Assembly: GCA_003131705.1 (NCBI GenBank)
Contig: PKUY01000065.1
Span: forward strand, 1,343-6,688
Length of the DNA stretch: 5,346 nt
Origin: Acidobacteriota bacterium
Lineage (GTDB): Bacteria; Acidobacteriota; Terriglobia; Acidiferrales; UBA7541
Direction of reading: 5' to 3'
The notes beneath the pieces were generated by a model. The model saw only the letters and a program-made list of their open reading frames with translations, was not told where the DNA came from and did not search any database. Made by a program: the position numbers and the translations under genes. This document shows positions 1 through 5,346 of the stretch, in pieces. Numbering within the stretch: position 1 is the stretch's first letter; each line of letters begins with the position of its first letter.

Positions 1-506
1 TCGCGCTGAACGCCATTCAGGCCGAGGTCCGTGAGAATCCGGTCGATTCCCAGCCAGCCCATGGCGGCGAGACCGGCGGCTTCGACGCCAACGGCGCGCG
101 GACGGGTGAGTTGCAGGGACATGACGTCAACCTCGGCGTAGACCGGGCCTGGCGTGGCGGAAGCGGCTGAAGGCGCGGGCTGAGCGGGCTCCGGCGCGGC
201 CGGCGGCGGAGCGGCGGCTGGTTCGCCGGGACCCGGCCCGGCCGCGATAAGGCGCGCGGCGAAGCGTTGCGCGAGGACTTCGACGGCTTCAGGTTCAGGA
301 AGCATGCCGGGTTGCCCGGCGAGCAATGCGTCGATACGGGCGCACAGGCGCGGCCAGTCGGGCTGGGGCAGGTCGAAATGGCGGCCGAGGTTGAGAAGGG
401 TGATCTGGCGGACCTGACTGCCGGTGCGCTCGGAGGCGACGAGACGGAACGTGAAATATGATTCGGTATCAGACTTATTCCGGGTTGTCGTTTTGCGGAT
501 GAACAT
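1..506 (-). CDS. IS1634-family transposase, N-terminal part (gene runs off the left edge)
   Basis: The leftward reading frame is open from the ATG at 506 to the window edge, giving 168 residues with no stop. It begins MFIRKTTTRNKSDTESYFTF, followed by a stretch ending LLNLGRHFDLP (about residues 37-47), which I recognise as the N-terminus of IS1634-type (IS4 superfamily) transposases. Residues 88-120 are a Pro/Ala/Gly-rich linker, and the segment from about 128 (MSLQLTRPRAVG) leads into the catalytic part. The DDE catalytic residues lie outside the window, so activity cannot be judged. In-frame codons continue upstream of the ATG to a TAA, including a TTG 36 bases earlier. I prefer the ATG because the family start is MFIRK-like. 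No strong ribosome-binding site is visible, which is common for transposases. The family call is from recognition of the N-terminus, not from a search. Confidence 0.85.
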   Translation of the reverse strand, partial: MFIRKTTTRNKSDTESYFTFRLVASERTGSQVRQITLLNLGRHFDLPQPDWPRLCARIDALLAGQPGMLPEPEAVEVLAQRFAARLIAAGPGPGEPAAAPPPAAPEPAQPAPSAASATPGPVYAEVDVMSLQLTRPRAVGVEAAGLAAMGWLGIDRILTDLGLNGVQR

Positions 507-660
507 GGCCTGGAACGTGGGCGTGGCGGCGCGGGGCGTCAAGGCTTCGTAACACGATTATGGCACTACATTGAAAAACCGGGGGTGCCTCGACTATATA
601 TCAGGGCTTTTCCGTATTCGTTGCAAAATATGATCGAAAAAGTGCTAAAGATGGGCTAAT
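1..660 (-). mobile_element. IS1634-family insertion sequence, transposase-proximal end only
   Basis: The element consists of the transposase 5' part plus about 150 bases of AT-richer non-coding leader (507 to about 660) before stress-protein coding sequence begins. The right boundary is inferred: the uspA frame is blocked by a TAA at 646-648 and gives plausible family sequence only from about 661 on. The outer end therefore lies between about 646 and 675. The distal end is outside the window, so neither the inverted repeats nor a target duplication can be confirmed. An 11-base palindrome, GGCTAATAGCC (654-664), straddles the likely junction. The leader holds weak leftward promoter-like hexamers (TTGCAA, with a TATATA about 20 bases on), not convincing enough to list. 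Confidence 0.7.
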
Positions 661-831
661 AGCCGGTCCGCCAAAGAGCATGAGTTTCTCCTGCAGCGGA
701 TCCAGGAGGATGAGTTCGATCTCTTGGTGATGGGCGGATACTCGCGCCCCGTGTGGCGGGAGTTCCTTTTCGGCGGCATCACCCAGTCGATTCTCTTGAC
801 GTCTAAAGTGCCGGTCCTTGTTTCACATTAG
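661..831 (+). pseudogene. Universal stress protein (UspA family), C-terminal fragment cut by the IS
   Basis: The frame ends at TAG 829-831 and reads back about 57 codons to the IS edge. The peptide contains DEFDLLVMGGYSRP, then REFLFGGITQSIL and a final VPVLVSH. This is the C-terminal ATP-binding signature of the UspA fold (G-2x-G-9x-G-S/T, here GGYSRPVWREFLFGGITQS-like) followed by the last beta strand. UspA proteins are cytosolic, often ATP-binding, and protect cells during starvation, hypoxia or membrane stress. Full proteins are about 140-150 residues, or 270-300 when two domains are fused. Here everything before the last 57 residues is missing, and no start codon with a ribosome-binding site is available. 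The gene is therefore a non-functional tail, with the 5' part probably on the far side of the insertion sequence. Confidence 0.85.
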
Positions 832-1029
832 GCCAGCGCGCTGTCGATCCTTGGCTGATGGCATTGCGTCGAAACCAGAGATTGTCCATCGTGGTATCAG
901 CGCACCAAAGCCTTCGTCGTTCCGCCTCGATGATGATCTCTACCCAGATGCTTGCCTGGGCTCCTGCTCCTGGCGGCGTTCACATGTGCACCATTAATGT
1001 CAGCCAGGCGGCTCACGTCTTAACGATCG

Positions 1030-1044
1030 TCTCCCCTGGGGAGA
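1030..1044. repeat. Short palindrome in the gap between convergent genes
   Basis: TCTCCCC-T-GGGGAGA is a perfect 7-base inverted repeat around one base. As RNA it would form a 6-bp GC-rich stem with a 3-base loop. It sits 45 bases beyond the stop of the leftward DUF2254 gene and about 200 beyond the uspA fragment. No U-run follows on either strand, so it could be a weak terminator, an RNA-stabilising 3' hairpin or a protein-binding dyad. The rest of 832-1089 shows no recognisable gene; the 79-codon rightward frame starting at 858 has no ribosome-binding site and no family resemblance that I can see. Confidence 0.35.
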
Positions 1045-1046
1045 TC

Positions 1047-1081
1047 CATGCGAGCCGTGTACGCGTACTCGGTGGCTCATG
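1047..1081. repeat. Imperfect dyad centred on GTACGCGTAC, next to the DUF2254 stop
   Basis: A perfect 10-base palindrome (1059-1068) is flanked by matching arms. The left arm, CATG-CG-AGCC (1047-1056), faces the right arm, GGCTCATG (1074-1081), with a two-base bulge. CCG/CGG pairs (1055-1057 with 1070-1072) offer an alternative inner pairing. It begins 9 bases past the leftward gene's stop codon, where a terminator hairpin would be expected, but no T-run follows. Together with the neighbouring 15-base palindrome it probably marks the transcript end between the convergent genes. Confidence 0.35.
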
Positions 1082-1089
1082 CTTGCAAC

Positions 1090-2511
1090 TCAGGTAGTTT
1101 CCAGATTGATTTGTATCAGACCAGCGCCATCAGCACTCCTGATTGCCCCAGGAGCGACGCCGTCGCCCTGTTCGTGAGGGGCTGGATCGTTTCGACCACG
1201 GCGAATTCGCTCCAGTCCGGCCAGGCGCTGCTCCAGGCGCGCGAGGTCGTCCGGTGGCAGCCGACTCCGGCAGCCCTCCACGACACGAACTCCTCGGTCG
1301 ACCATGAGCCCGTGTAGCGCGTCGTCTTCGACGCTGACGGAGACATCGTGCAGCAACCGCAGCAGCCGCAAACTGACTGCCGCGTCAGTTGTGGCATAAG
1401 CACGGATTTGCTCGATGGCGGTATCCAGCAATCCGTCAAGGTTGATCCACGGCAGCACGACGCGCAGAACATGCGGTGGATTGAACATCCGCGATTCGGG
1501 AGGAATTCGGCCAACCCAGCAGATAAGTATTCGGGTGAGCTGATCGATGCAGCTGATCGCGGTGCTGGGGTCGTTGATCGTCGGCGAAATCGCACGCAGC
1601 GCGACGTCGACGATTTGAATGACGCCGAATTCAACGTCCTGCTGCATCGTGCGCATCGGCCCGATATCGAATGCCCCGGTCAGTTCGACGGCACGGTCAC
1701 GATCCAACCGGCTGCGCCGGGATACCATCAACAGCGGGACCCCGGCCGGCACGAAATGGCCGACGGAGCGAGTGACGCGCACGCGCAGGTGATTCATTCG
1801 GGCAAAGTGCATGAGGCGGCCCGTGTCGATTAAGCGGATGTAGCCGAACACTTCATTCAGGATCGGAAATTCGGGCTCGTCCGGCATATGGTCCGTCCAA
1901 GTGGGGCGGTAGTGGGTGCTGCGTGGATGCGGCATCAACTCATAAATCACCTGTTCGGTCTCGCGCGCGATGCGGTCCACGATGTGATTGACGCTGATGG
2001 CCTGTGTAATGTGATGAATGAAGAAGAGCAGCAGTCCGACGCACACAATCGCCAGCGCAATGGCGCCGATGACAGTCACAACCGGCGCGAACGGATGAGG
2101 CAGTGTGTGGGCTGCTGGCAGCGCGGCCATGCAATAGAGGAATGTGCCGAGGAAAATGCCGAGCGTCCACTGGGTGACGCGATCACGGGCGAAACTGACG
2201 ATAATGCGCGGCGAAAATTGCATGGAGGCGAGCGTCAGCGTCATCAGCAGGATGGCGAAGACGATCGAAACCACGGTCATGGTGGACGTAGCGATATCGC
2301 TGAGGATTACCTGTGCCACCCCAGGATCGGCGTGTGAAGGGAAGAGCACGCGGGGCACCCAGTCGCCGATGGAGGGCTTGGACTCCTCGATCCAGGAGAG
2401 CACCGCACCGCCGCAGCCCAGTGCGAGCGCAATCGTGACGGGACGAATCAGGAATCCGCCGCGCAGGTTGTATACGATATGGCGAAACAGAAATCGCAGG
2501 CGCTCGATCAC
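1090..2511 (-). CDS. DUF2254 family inner-membrane protein (COG4325-like)
   Basis: The product is a 473-residue membrane protein of unknown function. Four hydrophobic segments lie in the first 170 residues: about 23-40, 75-95, 115-135 and 141-166. A long soluble region follows. The segment at about 292-325 carries DVEFGVIQIVDVALRAISP followed by TINDPSTA, the most conserved stretch of DUF2254 as I know it. This and the N-terminal topology make the family call firm. Length is at the upper end of the usual 420-470. The start is GTG at 2511: the frame upstream reaches a TGA before any other start, and the protein begins in the family's typical way (short cationic stretch before the first helix). 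Shine-Dalgarno pairing is weak (GAG about 13 bases upstream). The gene stands alone, reading away from the broken small gene upstream and converging on the uspA remnant. Its biochemical role is not known; no enzymatic motif is visible. Confidence 0.93.
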   Translation of the reverse strand: MIERLRFLFRHIVYNLRGGFLIRPVTIALALGCGGAVLSWIEESKPSIGDWVPRVLFPSHADPGVAQVILSDIATSTMTVVSIVFAILLMTLTLASMQFSPRIIVSFARDRVTQWTLGIFLGTFLYCMAALPAAHTLPHPFAPVVTVIGAIALAIVCVGLLLFFIHHITQAISVNHIVDRIARETEQVIYELMPHPRSTHYRPTWTDHMPDEPEFPILNEVFGYIRLIDTGRLMHFARMNHLRVRVTRSVGHFVPAGVPLLMVSRRSRLDRDRAVELTGAFDIGPMRTMQQDVEFGVIQIVDVALRAISPTINDPSTAISCIDQLTRILICWVGRIPPESRMFNPPHVLRVVLPWINLDGLLDTAIEQIRAYATTDAAVSLRLLRLLHDVSVSVEDDALHGLMVDRGVRVVEGCRSRLPPDDLARLEQRLAGLERIRRGRNDPAPHEQGDGVAPGAIRSADGAGLIQINLETT

Positions 2512-2707
2512 AGTTCTATGTTTCTCGATGAAATCTCAAACCGAAATGTTCGAGCTTGCATACAGTTCTGCTGCGGCTTGAAGTGCTTCTCTCGGCGCGA
2601 GAATGTGTATCGCCGAGCAGCCTAGCACAGAGGGTCAACGCTTAATACAATATCCGATTTCTGGTGTCATCTGAGAAGAGAGTGACGAGCTTGCTATAGC
2701 GAGGAAT

Positions 2708-3068
2708 TCATGTGCTGGTAGAAAATTCAAGCTCCTCACCACGAAACCGAACCAACTCCGAGTTGTTGGCGCAATGCCGCAATTGCAAGCACAGCAGCAT
2801 GACGAAGATGAATAGCGCCAAGAGGCGATCGCGCTTGGGGGAAAGCGCCAATCAGAATCTCTTTTCACCGTACTGCTCCATCTTTCGTCTGCTGCCGTCG
2901 CTTGCTGGGCGTATTCCGCCAACGTCAAGCCGCGCCCAATATTTCTCGAGCTTAGGCTGGCAATGGCGTTCTGACCGGAGAATACGGGGGTACACATCAA
3001 GAATACATAAACGAGAAGTAAAACCGCCGTAAAGGCATCGTGCCGCACAACCCCCACGGCCTACGCAT
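2708..3068 (-). pseudogene. Candidate small membrane protein gene with two frameshifts (unrecognised)
   Basis: A good ribosome-binding site (GGGAGGAA, 3077-3084 on the leftward strand) precedes ATG 3068. The frame stops after 23 codons. A neighbouring frame, open from the GTG at 3057, carries a hydrophobic segment (AFTAVLLLVYVFLMCTPVFSG), then a polar stretch of about 60 residues (SLSSRNIGRGLTLAEYAQQA and on). A third frame carries SPKRDRLLALFIFVMLLCLQ and ends at TGA 2710-2708. Adding one G to the G5 run near 3053-3057 and one C to the C5 run near 2842 joins all three into a single frame of 120 residues with an N-terminal signal-like helix and a C-terminal helix. Both gaps have the same sense (one missing base in a homopolymer). 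I do not recognise the family. It may be a decayed gene, a sequencing artefact, or not coding at all. The rest of 2512-2707 shows no gene. Confidence 0.3.
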
Positions 3069-3147
3069 TGCTACTGTTCCTCCCTTGGTTCGCCTGAAGG
3101 TGTCGCGGCTTTTTCCTAGCGCTGCGTCACGGATGAAAATCTTGCGT

Positions 3148-3177
3148 ACCCGAGTGCGGATCAAGAGCCACTCGGGT
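3148..3177. terminator. Perfect 9-bp inverted repeat, terminator-like hairpin
   Basis: ACCCGAGTG (3148-3156) pairs exactly with CACTCGGGT (3169-3177) across a 12-base loop. TTTATGAATTT follows on the + strand and CGCAAGATTTT follows on the other, so either direction has only a weak T-rich tail. It lies upstream of both the leftward small-gene candidate and the rightward porin fragment, where no transcript obviously ends. It may be the terminator of a gene since lost, or the scar or end of a mobile segment. Confidence 0.4.
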
Positions 3178-3265
3178 TTATGAATTTCCTAGGACTTGTT
3201 TATGCGGCCTTTATGTCCAGGGTCTTACAGTCGACCGATGATTCTATCCATGAGCGAACTCCACG

Positions 3266-3658
3266 TTGGCGAGCGACTGGATCACTTCTTCTCTTCCGAG
3301 ACCTCAGGGGTTCGTCGAAAGTTGCAACCCCAGCCCGGCGGTCAACTGGTGGGGCGTGGCAGGTTATGCGAAATACACGCTCAGCCCCAAGACCAACTTC
3401 GCGGTGCGCTATGAGTATTACGATGATCCGTGGGGCTACACCGGCATAACGCTCGGAGATCCCGGTTGGTCTCAGGAAATCGCCGGAACGTACTCCTACA
3501 ACCTGACGAGTGCATTGTTGATTCGCGGGGAATACCGGTATGACTTCGCGAGCCAGCCGATATTCGCTCAAAGCTTCTCGAACTTCAAAGAGGTGAAAGA
3601 GCAGAATACGGCAACCGTTAGCTTCGTCTACACGTTCAGCAGCGCGAACGCCAAGTAG
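3266..3658 (+). pseudogene. Outer-membrane beta-barrel porin (BBP2/OmpL-like), C-terminal fragment
   Basis: The frame ends at TAG 3656-3658 and gives up to 130 residues. From about residue 25 it shows alternating aromatic/hydrophobic strands typical of an outer-membrane barrel: VNWWGVAGYAKYTL, TNFAVRYEYYDDPWGY, a strand near 68-79, LLIRGEYRYDF (84-94), and the closing TATVSFVYTF (115-124) with a terminal Phe before a short polar tail. The pattern NWWGVAGYAKY, then RYEYYDDPWGY, then LLIRGEYRYD, matches the C-terminal end of the 'putative beta-barrel porin-2' family as I know it. Those proteins are usually about 350-450 residues with a signal peptide; here the first two thirds are absent. The only upstream start is a TTG (3266) with no convincing ribosome-binding site, and the residues before about 20 do not look like porin. 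A fragment this size cannot form a closed barrel, so it is a remnant. The fine family assignment is less certain than the barrel call. Confidence 0.75.
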
Positions 3659-3668
3659 ATCTCACAAC

Positions 3669-3700
3669 CGCGGCTCCGTCTCCATCATCACGGAGCCGCG
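3669..3700 (+). terminator. Hairpin just after the porin fragment (first of two)
   Basis: CGCGGCTCCGT (3669-3679) pairs perfectly with ACGGAGCCGCG (3690-3700), an 11-bp stem with a 10-base loop, starting 11 bases after the porin stop. No T-run follows (CGTTCTGCAC), so on its own it is more likely a 3'-end stabiliser or a helper hairpin to the terminator that follows. Confidence 0.6.
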
Positions 3701-3715
3701 CGTTCTGCACCGAAT

Positions 3716-3759
3716 CGACCGCCCGGCGCCCCAACCCCGCCGGGCGGTCGTTTTCGTTT
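3716..3759 (+). terminator. Strong intrinsic (Rho-independent) terminator of the porin transcript
   Basis: CGACCGCCCGGCG (3716-3728) pairs perfectly with CGCCGGGCGGTCG (3738-3750), a 13-bp very GC-rich stem with a 9-base loop, directly followed by TTTTCGTTT. It reads in the porin's direction. This confirms that the 3' end of the porin gene is intact even though its 5' end is gone. The downstream stretch 3760-3914 shows no recognisable gene. Confidence 0.9.
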
Positions 3760-3914
3760 GTAGAGGCCAGTAAGTCCGCGCCCGCAGAGACCGGCGAGGC
3801 CGAAGCAAGGTCGAGATAGTCGATCGCGATTGGACAGCTTCCGGATGATTTCGATGGCGATGGGAAGGGGCCGGCGCGAATCTTCCCCGACCGCGCGCGG
3901 GTTAAGGGGCCCGG

Positions 3915-4145
3915 CTATCTAGAAACCGTGAGGATCACGTTGCCCGCAGCGTCCTGCACGATCGCTAATCTGGCCTTCGCCTTCTGAGCTTTGCTGTTCT
4001 CATCGGCGGCTTGCGCGAGAGTCCTTGCCTGCGCCGCAAGAGCGGCCCTCCCTTCGGCCACGGCCTGGTCAAACGAGCGGAAGTTGGAGGGAATGAAAAG
4101 GACGAAGACTGTCTTGTATTATGCAGCGCTCGCGATGATACCCAT
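3915..4145 (-). pseudogene. Short hypothetical gene remnant with an in-frame stop (unrecognised)
   Basis: Reading leftward, the frame is open from 4118 to the TAG at 3917-3915. It encodes FDQAVAEGRAALAAQA, then ADENSKAQKAKARLAIVQ, then DAAGNVILTVSR: an Ala/Lys-rich probable helix followed by a beta-like tail. Composition and codon use look like real coding sequence. No ATG or TTG lies in the open part. The only in-frame GTG (4061) lacks a ribosome-binding site and would give 48 residues. An in-frame ATG exists further upstream at 4145, with AGGA about 11 bases before it, but a TAA (4121-4119) falls nine codons in. The simplest reading is a small gene of about 76 codons broken by a nonsense change, or one whose 5' end was replaced. 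I do not recognise a function. It overlaps the rightward 31-codon ORF on the opposite strand, so at most one of the two is likely to be intact. Confidence 0.45.
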
Positions 4146-4188
4146 CGTGATCTTCGTCCTGCTTCTAATTACTGCGAAAGGCCATTGA
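4093..4188 (+). CDS. Possible 31-residue single-helix membrane protein upstream of the sensor kinase
   Basis: ATG 4093 is preceded by GGAGG (4086-4090), which is close (2 bases) but a clear purine match. The product starts with a basic head (MKRTK), then one hydrophobic helix at about residues 7-27 (containing ALAMIPIVIFVLLLI), and ends TAKGH. Small hydrophobic proteins sit beside membrane-bound sensors or transporters in several systems (KdpF with KdpA is one), but this sequence does not resemble KdpF. The gene ends 76 bases before the kinase start, with no terminator between them, so co-transcription is possible. The frame extends upstream to an ATG at 3991, but that part does not look like protein. 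The short spacing and the opposing remnant on the other strand keep confidence modest. Confidence 0.4.
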   Translation: MKRTKTVLYYAALAMIPIVIFVLLLITAKGH

Positions 4189-4264
4189 GCATCGGGGGAC
4201 GAATTTCAGCCCAATGGGAGTATGCTTTCCTCGCGATAGCTGGAGATCCCGGAGCATTTTGAAG

Positions 4265-5346
4265 ATGGCCTCACTGGTCAGTTCGGCTGGGTCGAACCCT
4301 CATTTCATTGCCAGAAGTTTTCTGCGGAAATCGACTCATTTGACGGGCCGCATCCTCATCGCCCTTGGGCTTATTGCCGCAGTTACCTTTATTTGCTTCC
4401 GCGTCGTACCTGTCAACGCAACAACGGCCGGATTTTTCTATCTCGTTGCGATTCTCACGATCGCGACGGTAGGCGGCCTCGTCGAATCGACCATTGCGTC
4501 GGTCGTGGCGATGTTGTGTTTTAACTATTTCTTCCTCCCACCGATAGGCACATTCACGGTTGCCGATCCGCAAAACTGGGTAGCGCTTTTCACATTTCTG
4601 GCCACGTCGCTGACCGCCAGCCAACTTTCGGTGCGTGCAAAGCGCCGTACAAAGGAAGTGCTAGAGAGGCAGAGCGAAATGGAGAGGCTCTATTCCCTGA
4701 GCCGGGCTTTGCTGCTTGCCGACACGACACGATCCATGGCAACGCAGATCGTTCAGCAGATAGCGCAAGTGTTTGAACTTCCCGCGGTGGCTCTCTTTGA
4801 CCGTAACAGTGCCGAGATATATCGGACCGGAGCCGATGATATGCCCGACATCGAGGCTAAATTGCACGACGCGGCGGTTCGATCTACTCTTTCTCGCGAT
4901 GAAAACAGCGGACTTGTCGTCACGCCGATCCGTCTCGGAGGCCAGCCGATTGGCAGCTTGGCGATGCGCGGCGTGTCCTTATCGGATCCTGCCCTTCAGT
5001 CCCTACTGAATCTCGTGGCAATTGGCCTAGAACGAGCACTCTCGCAAGAAGCGGTCAACCGTGCGGAAGTTGCGAGGCGAAGCGAGGAACTGAAATCGAC
5101 GCTTCTCGATGCAATCGCCCATGAGTTCAAAACGCCCCTTACATCAATCAAAGCGGTTACAACCGATCTGCTCTCCGCGCCACCCGAGGAACTGAAGCAG
5201 CATCAACGCGAATTGATCGGAATCGCGGACGAGGGAGCCGATCGTCTGTCTAAGTTAGTCACAGAGGCAATCCAGTTGGCGCGAATTGAAGGTGGGCAAT
5301 TTCGCCTGAATCAAAAAGTCTACTTTCCGAGTTCGCTGATTTCAGC
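4265..5346 (+). CDS. KdpD-like sensor histidine kinase (DUF4118-GAF-HisKA), N-terminal 360 residues; runs off the right edge
   Basis: The membrane sensor half of a two-component system. Four hydrophobic segments at about 28-45, 55-72, 73-93 and 103-120 form a DUF4118 domain, with the KdpD-type signature FNYFFLPPIGTFTVADPQNW at 86-105. A GAF-like domain spans about 138-260 (LYSLSRALL start, VVTPIRLGGQPIGSLAM core). A charged linker (about 260-280) leads to the HisKA H-box LDAIAHEFKTPLTSIKAV, with the phosphorylated His at residue 286. The second HisKA helix (ADRLSKLVTEAIQLARIEGG) follows. The ATPase domain lies beyond the window. Unlike true KdpD (about 900 residues), it lacks the N-terminal KdpD and Usp domains. 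It is thus a short KdpD relative, and a K+ role should not be assumed. The start ATG 4265 has GGAG 10 bases upstream; the TTG two codons earlier is too near that site. A response regulator gene probably follows downstream (inference). Confidence 0.92.
   Translation, partial: MASLVSSAGSNPHFIARSFLRKSTHLTGRILIALGLIAAVTFICFRVVPVNATTAGFFYLVAILTIATVGGLVESTIASVVAMLCFNYFFLPPIGTFTVADPQNWVALFTFLATSLTASQLSVRAKRRTKEVLERQSEMERLYSLSRALLLADTTRSMATQIVQQIAQVFELPAVALFDRNSAEIYRTGADDMPDIEAKLHDAAVRSTLSRDENSGLVVTPIRLGGQPIGSLAMRGVSLSDPALQSLLNLVAIGLERALSQEAVNRAEVARRSEELKSTLLDAIAHEFKTPLTSIKAVTTDLLSAPPEELKQHQRELIGIADEGADRLSKLVTEAIQLARIEGGQFRLNQKVYFPSSLIS

Noticed and set aside
267..461. Rightward 64-codon frame
   Set aside because: It is antisense to the transposase, whose leftward frame is open to the edge and has family-like sequence.
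858..1317. Rightward frames of 79 and 89 codons
   Set aside because: No ribosome-binding site or recognisable motif; the second lies mostly antisense to the DUF2254 gene.
1116..2337. Several 76-172-codon frames on both strands
   Set aside because: They are shadows of the DUF2254 gene, whose product has clear helices and the family's conserved stretch.
2560..2640. Leftward promoter for the DUF2254 gene (TTGACC near 2632-2637)
   Set aside because: No acceptable -10 box at 16-18 bases; too weak to list.
2712..3032. Rightward 106-codon frame
   Set aside because: Ser/Arg-rich product with no motif, no ribosome-binding site, and opposite to the better leftward candidate.
3180..3571. Other frames over the porin fragment, both strands
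   Set aside because: The porin frame alone shows beta-strand periodicity and ends just before a matching terminator.
4093..4188. Calling the small ORF kdpF
   Set aside because: It is the right size and hydrophobic, but its sequence does not resemble KdpF and no kdpA follows.
4271..5009. Leftward 117- and 68-codon frames and rightward 78-codon frame
   Set aside because: They lie inside the sensor kinase gene, which has a clear domain series and H-box.

Overview
The window looks like an accessory stretch of a beta-proteobacterial chromosome or megaplasmid, most likely Burkholderiaceae (Burkholderia/Paraburkholderia type). This rests on moderately high GC, codon use, and the protein types recognised: an IS1634-family transposase, a DUF2254 membrane protein, a BBP2/OmpL-like porin tail and a KdpD-type sensor kinase. 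The assignment is inference; no marker gene is present.

Layout. Bases 1 to about 660 are the 5' end of an insertion sequence, with a leftward transposase gene that runs off the left edge. The element abuts the last 57 or so codons of a universal stress protein gene (ends at 831), which reads rightward and has lost its 5' part. A 258-base gap with two dyad symmetries separates this from the only complete large gene, a 473-residue DUF2254 inner-membrane protein read leftward (1090-2511, GTG start). From 2512 to about 3310 there is no intact recognisable gene. This stretch holds a candidate broken leftward small membrane-protein gene that reads through only if two single-base gaps, both in homopolymer runs, are restored. 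It also holds a clean 9-bp inverted repeat. At 3266-3658 lies the C-terminal third of an outer-membrane beta-barrel porin with no 5' end, followed by two strong hairpins, the second a textbook intrinsic terminator. Next comes a leftward coding remnant (stop at 3915), overlapped head-on by a 31-codon single-helix ORF (4093-4188). From 4265 to the right edge runs the N-terminal 360 residues of a DUF4118-GAF-HisKA sensor histidine kinase.

How it fits together. Stress protein, DUF2254 protein, porin and KdpD-like kinase are the kinds of genes found in stress-response islands, and the kinase probably pairs with a response regulator beyond the right edge (inference). The main feature of the window is decay: one gene cut by an IS, one porin reduced to its tail, and two small broken or doubtful genes around one healthy gene and one apparently healthy sensor gene. 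I see no CRISPR array, tRNA, rRNA, phage module or clear new defence system.
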